A DNA stretch of 64,000 bases from DASVVT01 sp036386415. GTDB lineage: Bacteria; Acidobacteriota; Blastocatellia; Pyrinomonadales; Pyrinomonadaceae. Shown in pieces: positions 42,378-50,639 of the stretch (position 1 is the stretch's first letter; every line of letters begins with the position of its first letter). The stretch lies in assembly GCA_036386415.1 (NCBI GenBank), contig DASVVT010000084.1:62001-126000 (forward strand), in the 5' to 3' direction. Position numbers and translations under genes: made by a program. The notes below the pieces were generated by a model. It had not been told where the DNA came from and made no database searches. It saw only the letters and a list, made by a program, of their open reading frames with translations.

Positions 42378-43586
42378 ATGAGTGTCATTCCGCCGCAATT
42401 CGAGGTGATTGATCGTCCGCTGGATACGCAGATGACGATCTCCATGGGGCCGCAGCATCCTTCGACGCACGGGGTGCTGCGTCTTGAGCTGGTGCTCGAC
42501 GGCGAGATGGTCGTGAGTACGACGCCCGACATCGGCTACCTGCATACGGGGATGGAGAAGCTGTTTGAGTACAAGAAGTACCAGCAGGGCATCGTCATCA
42601 CGGATCGAATGGACTACTTGAACCCGCTCGGCAACAATCTGGCCTACGTGATGGCGGCAGAGAAACTGCTGGGGCTGGAAATCCCCGAACGCGCGCAGAC
42701 CATACGGGTTCTGATGTGCGAGTTGCAGCGCATCGCTTCGCACATGGTCTGGCTGGGGACGCACGCGCTCGACATCGGCGCGATGACAGTCTTCTTCTAC
42801 TGCTTCCGCGAGCGAGAGAAGATTCTCAATCTCATCGAAGCCGCTTCGGGCGGACGACTCACGCCCTCCTATTTTCGCATCGGCGGCCTGATGATGGACT
42901 TGCCAGCCGGTTTCGAGCGACGCTGCAAGCAGTTTCTGGACGATTTCCCGAAAGCCGTTGGTGAGTTCAACACGCTGCTCACGGGGAATCGTATTTTCCA
43001 GAAGCGCACGCAGAACGTGGGACGCATCTCCGCCGAAGACGCGATTGACTGGGGGCTGTCGGGGCCTTGCCTGCGCGGCAGCGGCGTCTCCATAGACGTG
43101 CGGCGCACGAATCCATATTCGGGTTACGAGAAGTATGATTTCGAGATTCCGGTCGAGCCGGACGGCGATGTCTGGGCGCGCTACATGGTGCGTATGCGCG
43201 AGCTGAAAGAGTCGCACAAGATCGCGATGCAGGCCCTTTCGCGCCTGCGTCCAGGCCAGGTCAAAGCTGATGCGCCGAAGGTCGTGCTGCCGGATCGCGA
43301 GGCGATGAAGACGCACATGGACGCGCTCATACATCACTTCCTGATCGTCGCCGAAGGCTTCGATGTTCCGGCGGGCGAGGTCTACCATCCGATTGAAGGC
43401 TCGAAAGGCGAGTTGGGCGTCTACATCAAATCCGACGGCGGCCCGAAGCCTGCGCGCGTGCACGTCCGAGGCCCGAGCTTCGTCAATCTTTCAGCCCTGC
43501 CGCAGATGGCAGAAGGCGAGATGATCGCCGATGTCGTCGCAATCATCGGCTCATTAGACATCGTGCTCGGAGAGATTGACAGATAG
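42378..43586 (+). CDS. nuoD: NADH-quinone oxidoreductase subunit D
   Basis: A 402-residue 49-kDa-type subunit that helps form the quinone site. Motifs: MGPQHPSTHGVLRLELVLDG, DIGYLHTGMEKL, DRMDYLNPLGNN, and the C-terminal GELGVYIKSDGG and DVVAIIGSLDIVLGEIDR. The ATG at 42378 is taken; a TTG two codons earlier lies in the repeat. No Shine-Dalgarno sequence. Confidence 0.97.
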   Translation: MSVIPPQFEVIDRPLDTQMTISMGPQHPSTHGVLRLELVLDGEMVVSTTPDIGYLHTGMEKLFEYKKYQQGIVITDRMDYLNPLGNNLAYVMAAEKLLGLEIPERAQTIRVLMCELQRIASHMVWLGTHALDIGAMTVFFYCFREREKILNLIEAASGGRLTPSYFRIGGLMMDLPAGFERRCKQFLDDFPKAVGEFNTLLTGNRIFQKRTQNVGRISAEDAIDWGLSGPCLRGSGVSIDVRRTNPYSGYEKYDFEIPVEPDGDVWARYMVRMRELKESHKIAMQALSRLRPGQVKADAPKVVLPDREAMKTHMDALIHHFLIVAEGFDVPAGEVYHPIEGSKGELGVYIKSDGGPKPARVHVRGPSFVNLSALPQMAEGEMIADVVAIIGSLDIVLGEIDR

Positions 43587-43663
43587 TAAGCAGTAAGCAG
43601 TGAGCAGTAAGCAGTCAAGACAAACTGCTTTTACTGCTCACTGCTCATTGCTCATTGCTTACT
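43586..43663. repeat. Inverted word repeat, AGCAGTA/GCAGTGA type
   Basis: The left arm starts with the nuoD stop (TAGTAAGCAGTAAGCAG); the right arm is ACTGCTCACTGCTCATTGC and ends five bases before nuoE. Same family as 41670 and 50566. Confidence 0.92.
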
Positions 43664-43667
43664 TTAT

Positions 43668-44249
43668 ATGTCGCAGCATTTCACACCCAATAATCCTTTG
43701 CCGCAGGAGGCGAAAGTCCCTGAAGAGATAGCTGTCTTTTCAGTTGAGGTCGAAGCGGAGATCGACCGGCATCTGGCGAAGTATCCTCCTGATCGCAAGC
43801 GCTCGGCTATCCTGCCCTTGATGTTCATCGTGCAGCGAGAGCGCGGCGGGTGGCTCGATCCGCCGGGCGTGGCCTACCTCGCGGATCGTCTCGGAGTTCG
43901 CATCACGGACATCTGGGAAGTGGCGACCTTCTACTCGATGATCAATACGGAGCCGGTCGGTCGTTATCACATTCAGGTTTGCAAGACGCTCTCGTGCAAG
44001 ATTCTCGGCGCGGATAGAATCGCGGAGCACTGCTCGCAGAAGCTCGGCATTAAGCCGGGCGAGACGACGCCCGACGGACAATTTACGCTCAGCCTCGTCG
44101 AATGTCTCGGCTCGTGCGGGACGGCTCCGATGCTCCAGCTCGGTTTTGATTACCACGAGAACCTGACGACAGAGAAAGTGGACGAGCTTTTGGAGCAGTG
44201 TCGGCGCGGCGAATATCAGCATACTGTGGGGAGAAAACCGTCGGCGTGA
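43668..44249 (+). CDS. nuoE: NADH-quinone oxidoreductase subunit E
   Basis: A 193-residue 24-kDa-type subunit with a [2Fe-2S] cluster. Ligands are in VCKTLSCKILG (C-x4-C) and VECLGSCGTAPM (C-x3-C). The N-terminal helical domain has LPLMFIVQRERGGWL. No Shine-Dalgarno sequence is visible before the ATG, which abuts a repeat. Confidence 0.96.
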   Translation: MSQHFTPNNPLPQEAKVPEEIAVFSVEVEAEIDRHLAKYPPDRKRSAILPLMFIVQRERGGWLDPPGVAYLADRLGVRITDIWEVATFYSMINTEPVGRYHIQVCKTLSCKILGADRIAEHCSQKLGIKPGETTPDGQFTLSLVECLGSCGTAPMLQLGFDYHENLTTEKVDELLEQCRRGEYQHTVGRKPSA

Positions 44250-44360
44250 GAAGATATTTAAACGCAAAGGACGCAAAGGTTTTTCGCAAAGGTCGCCAAG
44301 AGATTGATCTCTGCGCCCTCTGCGTCTTCCTCCTTTGCGCTCTTTGCGTTTAAATATCTC
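44248..44360. repeat. Inverted word repeat, GCAAAGGAC type
   Basis: The left arm is GAGAAGATATTTAAACGCAA and onward; the right arm is GCTCTTTGCGTTTAAATATC followed by TC. It overlaps the nuoE stop codon and ends 32 bases before nuoF. Confidence 0.92.
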
Positions 44361-44392
44361 TTTCGAGACACACTACTAACTGACGAAACTTT

Positions 44393-45697
44393 ATGTTTAT
44401 CGGAGCCATCGGTTGTGAGCCGCTTCAGTTGAAGCGCGTTCATTTAGAGAATTCGAGATCAATCGAGGTCTATCGTCGCAACGGCGGCTACGAGGCGCTC
44501 AAAAAAGTCCTCGACACGATGTCGCCTGACGATGTCATCAACGAGGTCAAGAAGTCTGCCCTGCGCGGGCGCGGCGGCGCAGGATTTCCGACCGGCATGA
44601 AATGGAGCTTCGTGCCGAAGGATTCGCCGAAGGAGAAGTATGTCGTCTGCAACGCGGACGAGTCCGAGCCCGGAACCTTCAAGGATCGCTACCTGATGGA
44701 GCGCGACCCGCACATGCTGATCGAGGGCATGCTGATCGCAGCCTACGCGCTTGGGAGCCGAACGGCCTACGTTTACACGCGCGGCGAATACCGTTACTTG
44801 ATAGAGATCATGGACGCGGCCATCGAGGAGGCGCGCGGCGCGGGGCTGGTCGGCGAGAAAATTCTCGGCACAAGCTTTTCGTGCGAGGTCTACACGCACA
44901 CGGGCGCGGGCGCGTACATCTGCGGCGAGGAGACGGCGCTCTTGAATTCGCTTGAAGGCTTGCGCGGCCACCCGCGCATGAAGCCTCCCTTCCCCGCCGT
45001 CGCGGGTCTCTACCAAAGCCCGACGGTCGTCAACAACGTAGAGACGCTGACGGCTGTACCGGACATCATCAAGATGGGCGGCGAGGCGTATCAGAAACTG
45101 GGCACGGAAAAGAGCGGCGGCACAAAGGTCTGGTCAGTTTCGGGGCACGTCAACCGTCCCGGCGTTTATGAGCTTCCGATGGGCTACGACGACATGGAGA
45201 AGTTCATCATGGAAGACTGCCAGGGCATCACCGGGGGCAAGAAGCTGAAAGCCGTGATCCCGGGCGGATCAAGCGTTTACATCATGCCCGCCGAGGACAT
45301 CATCGGGCGCGACGTGAAGATGGACTATGAAGGACTGGTCGCGGCTGGCTCGATGGTCGGCTCCGGCGGCTTCATCGTGATGGACGAGACCGTGGATATT
45401 TTCGAATCGACGAAGAACCTGATCGAGTTCTACAAGCACGAGTCCTGCGGCTGGTGCACGCCTTGTCGCGAGGGTACGGACTGGCTCGTCAAGGTCTTCA
45501 AGCGCATCGCGCGCGGCGAAGGCCGCCCCGAAGACGCGCAACTGATTCTTGATCTGTGCGACAACATAGAGGGCAAATCTTTCTGCCCCCTGGGCGATGC
45601 TGCCGCGTGGCCGATCCAGTCTGCGATCAAGAAGTTCCCTGAAGATTTCAAACGACATCTGATGCCATTAGCTCAACCAGAAGTGTCAACGGTGTAA
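44393..45697 (+). CDS. nuoF: NADH-quinone oxidoreductase subunit F
   Basis: A 434-residue 51-kDa-type subunit that binds NADH, FMN and a [4Fe-4S] cluster. Motifs: RGRGGAGFPTGMKWSF (NADH/FMN), YICGEETALLNSLEG, and the cluster ligands ESCGWCTPCREGTDWL with a later Cys in SFCPLGDAA. Length is standard. Confidence 0.97.
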   Translation: MFIGAIGCEPLQLKRVHLENSRSIEVYRRNGGYEALKKVLDTMSPDDVINEVKKSALRGRGGAGFPTGMKWSFVPKDSPKEKYVVCNADESEPGTFKDRYLMERDPHMLIEGMLIAAYALGSRTAYVYTRGEYRYLIEIMDAAIEEARGAGLVGEKILGTSFSCEVYTHTGAGAYICGEETALLNSLEGLRGHPRMKPPFPAVAGLYQSPTVVNNVETLTAVPDIIKMGGEAYQKLGTEKSGGTKVWSVSGHVNRPGVYELPMGYDDMEKFIMEDCQGITGGKKLKAVIPGGSSVYIMPAEDIIGRDVKMDYEGLVAAGSMVGSGGFIVMDETVDIFESTKNLIEFYKHESCGWCTPCREGTDWLVKVFKRIARGEGRPEDAQLILDLCDNIEGKSFCPLGDAAAWPIQSAIKKFPEDFKRHLMPLAQPEVSTV

Positions 45698-45703
45698 TTG
45701 AGG

Positions 45704-45955
45704 ATGGCTTGGCATTCTTTCAAATCCGGAGAAGTTTATTCGCTCGATTACGTAGTAGCGATGCTCAGGAAGCATATTAAATCTGGGAATGTGATAGCCG
45801 AGGAACAGAAGGAGCAATACCTTCAGCAGATTCAGGATTCTGGTCATCCATCAATCCGTTACTCCCCACGGGGAAAAGGATGGGGCAGTTCACCTTTGAA
45901 TCCGCGCAACTGGCGGACGCCAAGTGGCGACCCAATCTATGAGGCGAAATCATAA
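45704..45955 (+). CDS. Small unknown protein between nuoF and nuoG
   Basis: An 83-residue frame in the same direction, six bases after nuoF and 27 before nuoG. ATG 45704 is taken; a TTG two codons earlier gives the same frame. It has a helical first half (MAWHSFKSGEVYSLDYVVAM, then EEQKEQYLQQIQDSG) and a Gly/Pro/Trp-rich second half (RYSPRGKGWGSSPLNPRNW). There are no cysteines, signal peptide or membrane segment. The DNA is visibly richer in A/T than its neighbours. I do not recognise the family. It may be a recent insertion or a lineage-specific accessory. Confidence 0.6.
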   Translation: MAWHSFKSGEVYSLDYVVAMLRKHIKSGNVIAEEQKEQYLQQIQDSGHPSIRYSPRGKGWGSSPLNPRNWRTPSGDPIYEAKS

Positions 45956-45982
45956 CCAAATACGAAATTACTGAGTTAAGAA

Positions 45983-48277
45983 ATGTCTACAGATTTTATA
46001 AAAGTAACGATCAACGGCAAAGATTTTCAGGTGGCGAAGGGGGCGCGTCTCATCGACGTGTGCCGCGAGAATGCCTTCGACATCCCGTCTTTCTGCTACT
46101 ACGCAGACCTCGCTTTGCAGGCGTCATGCCGTATGTGCCTGGTGCGTATCGAGAAGATGCCGAAATTGCAGACCTCCTGCACGATCACCTGCACGGACGG
46201 CATGATCGTGACCACGCAGAGCGAAGAGATCGAGAAGGCGCAACGCGCGATGGTCGAGTTTCTGCTCGCCAATCATCCGCTGGATTGCCCCGTCTGTGAT
46301 CGCGGGGGCGAATGTGAGTTGCAGGAGATGGCCTTCGATTGGGGCGGGCTGGAAGAGCGTTTTACAGAGCGCAAGAACTACGCGCCCGAAAAATATCTCT
46401 CGCCGATTGTCGCCAATGATCCGCAGCGTTGCATTTTATGTAAGCGTTGCACGCGCGTGTGCGACGAGTGGATGGGTGAAGATGCTATCGAAGCGGGCGG
46501 GCGCGGCGCGAACACGGTCATCGGAACTTACGGCGGCTGGCTCAACTGTTCACAGTGCGGCAACTGCATCGAAGTGTGCCCGACGGGCACACTGCTTGAC
46601 GCGACGTACCGCCATCAGGCTCGCCCCTGGGAGTTGGAGCAAACGGTCTCGACCTGCACCTTCTGTTCGGACGGCTGCCAGCTCAGCCTTGGCTCGCGCG
46701 GCGGGGAAGTAATGCGCGCCGTGGCGCGTGATCGCTACGTCAACGGCCTCAACGGCGAGTTCCTTTGCATCAAGGGTCGCTTCGCTCACCCCTTCGTTAA
46801 TCATGAAGAGCGATTGCGCACGCCCATGATCCGCTACAAGAAGGGCGGCAAGCTGATTCCCGCGACGTGGGACGAAGCAATTCTTCATACCGCCAGGAAG
46901 TTGCTAGAGGTCAGGGACGCGCATGGCGCTTCCTCCATCGCAGTAGTCGGAAGCGCGCGCCTGACGAATGAATCAAACTACGCGCTCCTGAAGTTTGCAA
47001 AGGAAGTGATCGGCACGGATAAATATACCGCCACGGATGGCTTCTCCCTCGTTCCGTTCTTCGAGAACCTGGGCGGGCTGCTCGCCACGCATCGCGACAT
47101 ACGCTATGCGAAGACGATTCTCTTGATCGGAGGCGAGCCGGAAGAGTTGCAGCCACTGACGGGCAAGCAGATTCGTCAGGCCGTGCGCAACGGCGGCGCC
47201 AAGCTTCTCATCATTAACAGCCGCCCCATCCAGCTCAAGCAGCAGGCGGCGCAGTTCCTGCACGTCCGACCGGGCACTGAAGATGCAGCCGTGCTGGCGA
47301 TAGCCAACCAGGCACACAACAAGCTGGCGGCGAGCAAGATGGGCGTCGAAGAGGTTGAATTGATAAGCTTGCGCCGCGCGCTGACCAACACCGAAGGCGA
47401 TGTCGTTATCATGTTCGGCGGCGAGCTGAGTCAGGAAGCTCAAGCGGTCGTCGCCCAGCTTCCGCATACTTTCGGTACGGACAGCCGCCGCGTCCTGCTG
47501 CACCCGTTGCCGCTCTACAACAACAGTCTCGGCGTGCACGACATCGGGCTGATGAAAGGCGCGCTCAGTTCGGGTGAAATGATCGTCGCGGCGGGCGAAT
47601 CATTGCGCGCGATGTACGTGGCCGGAAGCTTTCTTCCACATCACATGCTCGCCGCCGAAGAGTCCCTCTCGAAACTGGATTTCCTCGTCGTACAGGAACT
47701 CTTTGAGACGGAGACGACGCGGCGCGCCGATGTGGTTTTCCCCGCCGCCTCGTTTGCCGAATCGGACGGGACGTTTACGAATAATGACGGATTGGTTCAG
47801 CGCGTGCGCCAGTCGATCCCGCCCGTTCACCAGTCTAAACAGGACTGGATGATCACCTATCTTCTGGCGAAGGCGCTCGGCGTCGATCTGGGTTTCCAGA
47901 TGAGCGCGAGCGCTATCTTTCTGCAACTCGCCGCGAGCGTTCCGGCATATAGCGGCATGCGCTACCCGCTCCTCAAGGACGAGACCAGACCCGTGCAGGC
48001 AAAGCATGCGGTTGTTGAGCGCAGGGAGATGACCACAGAGCTTGAGACGATTCGCGCGGCGGTAGAGAATATGTCCGAGACAGCGGCGAAGATCGAGGGG
48101 ACGCCCGAAGTCGGGCACGAGTTGTTCAAGCCGGGGACGCTGACGGGAAAGGTTCCGCAGTTTCACCTGCTCGCGGCGGGCAACCCGAAGCCGCCGACAT
48201 TCGCTATTTCGCCCCTTTATCAGATTACGATTGATGCAGGCTTGCGCCGCGAAGCGACCGGCGTGGCCGGGGACTGA
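45983..48277 (+). CDS. nuoG: NADH-quinone oxidoreductase subunit G
   Basis: A 764-residue 75-kDa-type subunit. The N-terminal [2Fe-2S] domain has SFCYYADLALQASCRMC and a further Cys; then the His/Cys cluster N5 (HPLDCPVCDRGGECELQ), two [4Fe-4S] sets (CILCKRCTRVCDEW; CSQCGNCIEVCPTG), and another Cys set (CTFCSDGC) at the start of the molybdopterin-oxidoreductase-like domain. The rest follows that fold without obvious cofactor residues. Length is in the bacterial range. Confidence 0.96.
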   Translation: MSTDFIKVTINGKDFQVAKGARLIDVCRENAFDIPSFCYYADLALQASCRMCLVRIEKMPKLQTSCTITCTDGMIVTTQSEEIEKAQRAMVEFLLANHPLDCPVCDRGGECELQEMAFDWGGLEERFTERKNYAPEKYLSPIVANDPQRCILCKRCTRVCDEWMGEDAIEAGGRGANTVIGTYGGWLNCSQCGNCIEVCPTGTLLDATYRHQARPWELEQTVSTCTFCSDGCQLSLGSRGGEVMRAVARDRYVNGLNGEFLCIKGRFAHPFVNHEERLRTPMIRYKKGGKLIPATWDEAILHTARKLLEVRDAHGASSIAVVGSARLTNESNYALLKFAKEVIGTDKYTATDGFSLVPFFENLGGLLATHRDIRYAKTILLIGGEPEELQPLTGKQIRQAVRNGGAKLLIINSRPIQLKQQAAQFLHVRPGTEDAAVLAIANQAHNKLAASKMGVEEVELISLRRALTNTEGDVVIMFGGELSQEAQAVVAQLPHTFGTDSRRVLLHPLPLYNNSLGVHDIGLMKGALSSGEMIVAAGESLRAMYVAGSFLPHHMLAAEESLSKLDFLVVQELFETETTRRADVVFPAASFAESDGTFTNNDGLVQRVRQSIPPVHQSKQDWMITYLLAKALGVDLGFQMSASAIFLQLAASVPAYSGMRYPLLKDETRPVQAKHAVVERREMTTELETIRAAVENMSETAAKIEGTPEVGHELFKPGTLTGKVPQFHLLAAGNPKPPTFAISPLYQITIDAGLRREATGVAGD

Positions 48278-48281
48278 ACCG

Positions 48282-48365
48282 ATTTCGGAATGCGGATTTC
48301 GGATTGCGGAATTGAGAATGCAATCCGTCTTGTAATCCGCAATCCGAAATCCGCATTCCGAAATT
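48282..48365. repeat. Perfect 29-base inverted word repeat, GGAATGCGGATT type
   Basis: 48282-48310 and 48336-48364 are exact reverse complements over 29 bases, with a 25-base loop. The left arm begins four bases after the nuoG stop and the right arm ends five bases before the nuoH ATG. Same words as at 42296. Confidence 0.95.
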
Positions 48366-48369
48366 GATA

Positions 48370-49404
48370 ATGATGGATTGGAATAATCCTCTTATTCAGG
48401 TGGGTTTGAAACTGCTGGCGATCACGATTACCTTCACGGTGGTCTTGATGATCGTCGCTTATACTGTGCTGGCAGAGCGCCGCATCCTGGCCTTTATACA
48501 GGGACGCCTGGGGCCGAATCGCGTCGGCTACGGTGGAATGCTCCAACCCTTCGCAGACCTCCTGAAGTTCATCCTCAAAGAAGAGATCGTTCCTGACAAG
48601 TCTACGAAGTTTGTCTACTTTCTCGCGCCCATCATCGCGATCGTGGCGGCGCTGATGCCGATGATCGTCTATCCCTTCGGGCCGGAAATCAACCTGCCCT
48701 GGCTGGGTCCGATCAAGCTCGTGGTCGCGCGTTTCGATGTCGCGCTGCTTTACGTGCTTGGCATCACGTCTGTGGGCGTCTACGGGATCGCGCTCGCCGG
48801 ATGGTCGTCCAACAACAAGTACAGTCTGATGGGAGGCTTGCGCTCCTCCGCGCAGCTTATCTCTTATGAATTGTCGCTGGGGTTGTCTTTGATCGGCGTC
48901 ATCCTCATGTCGGGCACGCTCGATCTCTACAGCATCGTCGAGCAGCAATCCGGCTGGTACGGCATGAAGTGGAATATTGTGCCGCAGATTATAGGTTTCA
49001 TCGTCTATATGATTTCGGCCATCGCGGAGACGAATCGCGTGCCGTTCGATCTGCCGGAGGCGGAGACAGAGCTGGTCGCAGGTTTTCACACGGAGTACAG
49101 CGCGCTTAAATTCGCGCTCTTCTTCATGGCCGAGTACGTCAACATGTTCACGGTCTCAATGCTGGCGACGACGCTCTTTCTGGGCGGCTGGAATGGGCCG
49201 GGCGTCCAGCAGTTTCCCACCCTCGGCGTCTTCTACTTTCTAGGCAAGGTCGTCTTCTTCCTGTTTCTGTACATCTGGCTGCGCGGGACGCTGCCGCGCT
49301 TTCGCTTCGACCAGTTGATGAACTTCGGCTGGAAGTTTTTATTGCCCGTCGCCCTCTTCAACATCATCTTGACGGCGACGCTGGTTTTGTTCGACTTGAT
49401 ATGA
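48370..49404 (+). CDS. nuoH: NADH-quinone oxidoreductase subunit H
   Basis: A 344-residue membrane subunit with eight helices that links the quinone site to the membrane arm. Motifs: LAERRILAFIQGRLGPNRVG, LKFILKEEIVPDKS, AIAETNRVPFDLPEAETELV and GFHTEYSALKFALFF. ATG 48370 or 48373 are equally possible. No Shine-Dalgarno sequence. Confidence 0.97.
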   Translation: MMDWNNPLIQVGLKLLAITITFTVVLMIVAYTVLAERRILAFIQGRLGPNRVGYGGMLQPFADLLKFILKEEIVPDKSTKFVYFLAPIIAIVAALMPMIVYPFGPEINLPWLGPIKLVVARFDVALLYVLGITSVGVYGIALAGWSSNNKYSLMGGLRSSAQLISYELSLGLSLIGVILMSGTLDLYSIVEQQSGWYGMKWNIVPQIIGFIVYMISAIAETNRVPFDLPEAETELVAGFHTEYSALKFALFFMAEYVNMFTVSMLATTLFLGGWNGPGVQQFPTLGVFYFLGKVVFFLFLYIWLRGTLPRFRFDQLMNFGWKFLLPVALFNIILTATLVLFDLI

Positions 49405-49467
49405 AAAGCAGGTGACGGGTAAGAACTGGCTTACACCGATCCCTGAACCTGACATCCATCGACGAGC

Positions 49468-50130
49468 ATGTTTGCGACTCTGCTATTCATACTTTTCGCG
49501 GGTCTGGCTGTGGGGTGCGCCATCTCTATGGTCGCGCAGCGCAATCCGCTCTACAGCGCGATCTCGCTCATCGGCGTCTTCATCTCGCTCGCGTGCTTGT
49601 ACGTGATGCTCGCCGCGCCCTTCATCGCCGCCGTGCAGGTCATCGTCTACGCGGGCGCGATCATGGTGCTCGTCGTCTTCGTCATCATGCTCTTAAACGT
49701 GGAGGAGGAGGAGCGCCACCCTTTGCGCCTGCGCTACCTTGTGCCGACGGCAGTCGTGCTGGCGGCGCTGCTGGTCGCCGAGGCGACGTTCATCATCTAC
49801 ACCGCGAACGCGAACGAGACCTCGCCCGCGCCGTTGCGAGACCTGAGCACGTCGGACGTGGGTCTGACGGAGATGATCGGGAGGGGGCTGTTCACACAGT
49901 ATCTGCTGCCGTTTGAGATCACGTCGATTCTGCTGCTGATGGCAATCGTCGGCGCGATGACGCTGGCGCGACGCGCGACACTCATGCAACCCGGCGCGCG
50001 CGTCGTTCCCGGAGCGCAGGTGCTGACAAAGAGCACCGTCGATCCGAAGGCGGTCGGCGATGCGACTCCGGTTATTGCACACACAACGCGTGAGGCCGAA
50101 GAAGTTTTGAGGATACATGATAAAGGGTAG
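49468..50130 (+). CDS. nuoJ: NADH-quinone oxidoreductase subunit J
   Basis: A 220-residue membrane subunit with five helices. Motifs: MVAQRNPLYSAISLIGVFIS, AAVQVIVYAGAIMVLVVFVI with the family YAGAIMVL core, then LPFEITSILLLMAIVGAM. The C-terminal 50 residues are an extra hydrophilic tail. It directly follows nuoH; the usual nuoI is missing from the 63-base gap. Confidence 0.95.
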   Translation: MFATLLFILFAGLAVGCAISMVAQRNPLYSAISLIGVFISLACLYVMLAAPFIAAVQVIVYAGAIMVLVVFVIMLLNVEEEERHPLRLRYLVPTAVVLAALLVAEATFIIYTANANETSPAPLRDLSTSDVGLTEMIGRGLFTQYLLPFEITSILLLMAIVGAMTLARRATLMQPGARVVPGAQVLTKSTVDPKAVGDATPVIAHTTREAEEVLRIHDKG

Positions 50131-50249
50131 TCAGTTGTCCGTGGGCAGTTGTCCGTTGCTTTGTGCTGCTCCAACTGGCCGCCTGAAGATCAAAGGGTTC
50201 AGCTTATCAAGAGCGAACAACTGACAACTGACCACGGACAACTGACAAC
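50131..50249. repeat. Inverted word repeat, GTCAGTTGTCC type
   Basis: The left arm is TCAGTTGTCCGTGGGCAGTT and onward from the nuoJ stop; the right arm is ACAACTGACAACTGACCACG and onward, 13 bases before nuoK. The loop has CTGGCCGCCTGAAGAT (50175-50190), the reverse complement of a 16-base piece of the loop at 22851. Confidence 0.92.
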
Positions 50250-50262
50250 AAACGAACGAACG

Positions 50263-50568
50263 ATGTTTCCACAACTCTCATGGTATCTGGCGCTCTCCGC
50301 CGTGCTGTTTACGATTGGCGTCGTCGGCGTCATCATCAAGCGTAACGTCATCTCGATGTTCATGTGCATAGAGTTGATGCTCAACGCCGTCAACCTGACC
50401 TTCGTCGCCTTCTCCTCCTATTTCCGCGACGTGTCTGGACAGCTCTTCGTCTTTATAGTCATGACGGTGGCGGCGGCTGAAGCGGCGGTCGGCCTTGGCA
50501 TCATCATCGCCATCTTCCGCAACCGCGAATCGCTCGATGTTGACGACGCGAGCATCTTAAAATTGTAA
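50263..50568 (+). CDS. nuoK: NADH-quinone oxidoreductase subunit K
   Basis: A 101-residue subunit with three helices. Start at 50263 gives MFPQLSWYLALSAVLFTIG, the usual length. Family features: GVIIKRNVISMFMCIELMLN with the conserved Glu, and TVAAAEAAVGLGIIIAIFR with the second. An upstream frame exists but is made of repeat sequence. Confidence 0.96.
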   Translation: MFPQLSWYLALSAVLFTIGVVGVIIKRNVISMFMCIELMLNAVNLTFVAFSSYFRDVSGQLFVFIVMTVAAAEAAVGLGIIIAIFRNRESLDVDDASILKL

Positions 50569-50633
50569 GCAGTAAGCAGTGAGCAGTAAGCAGTCAACGC
50601 TTGCTGCTCACTGCTTACTGCTTACTGCTTACT
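50566..50633. repeat. Inverted word repeat, AGCAGTA type
   Basis: The left arm starts with the nuoK stop codon (TAAGCAGTAAGCAGTGAGC); the right arm is GCTTACTGCTTACTGCTTAC preceded by CTGCTCACT. It ends seven bases before nuoL. Confidence 0.92.
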
Positions 50634-50639
50634 TAGCTT

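Noticed and set aside
49412..49606. Short frame after nuoH as a possible nuoI remnant
   Set aside because: It has no cluster cysteines in CxxC spacing and mostly overlaps nuoJ in another frame.
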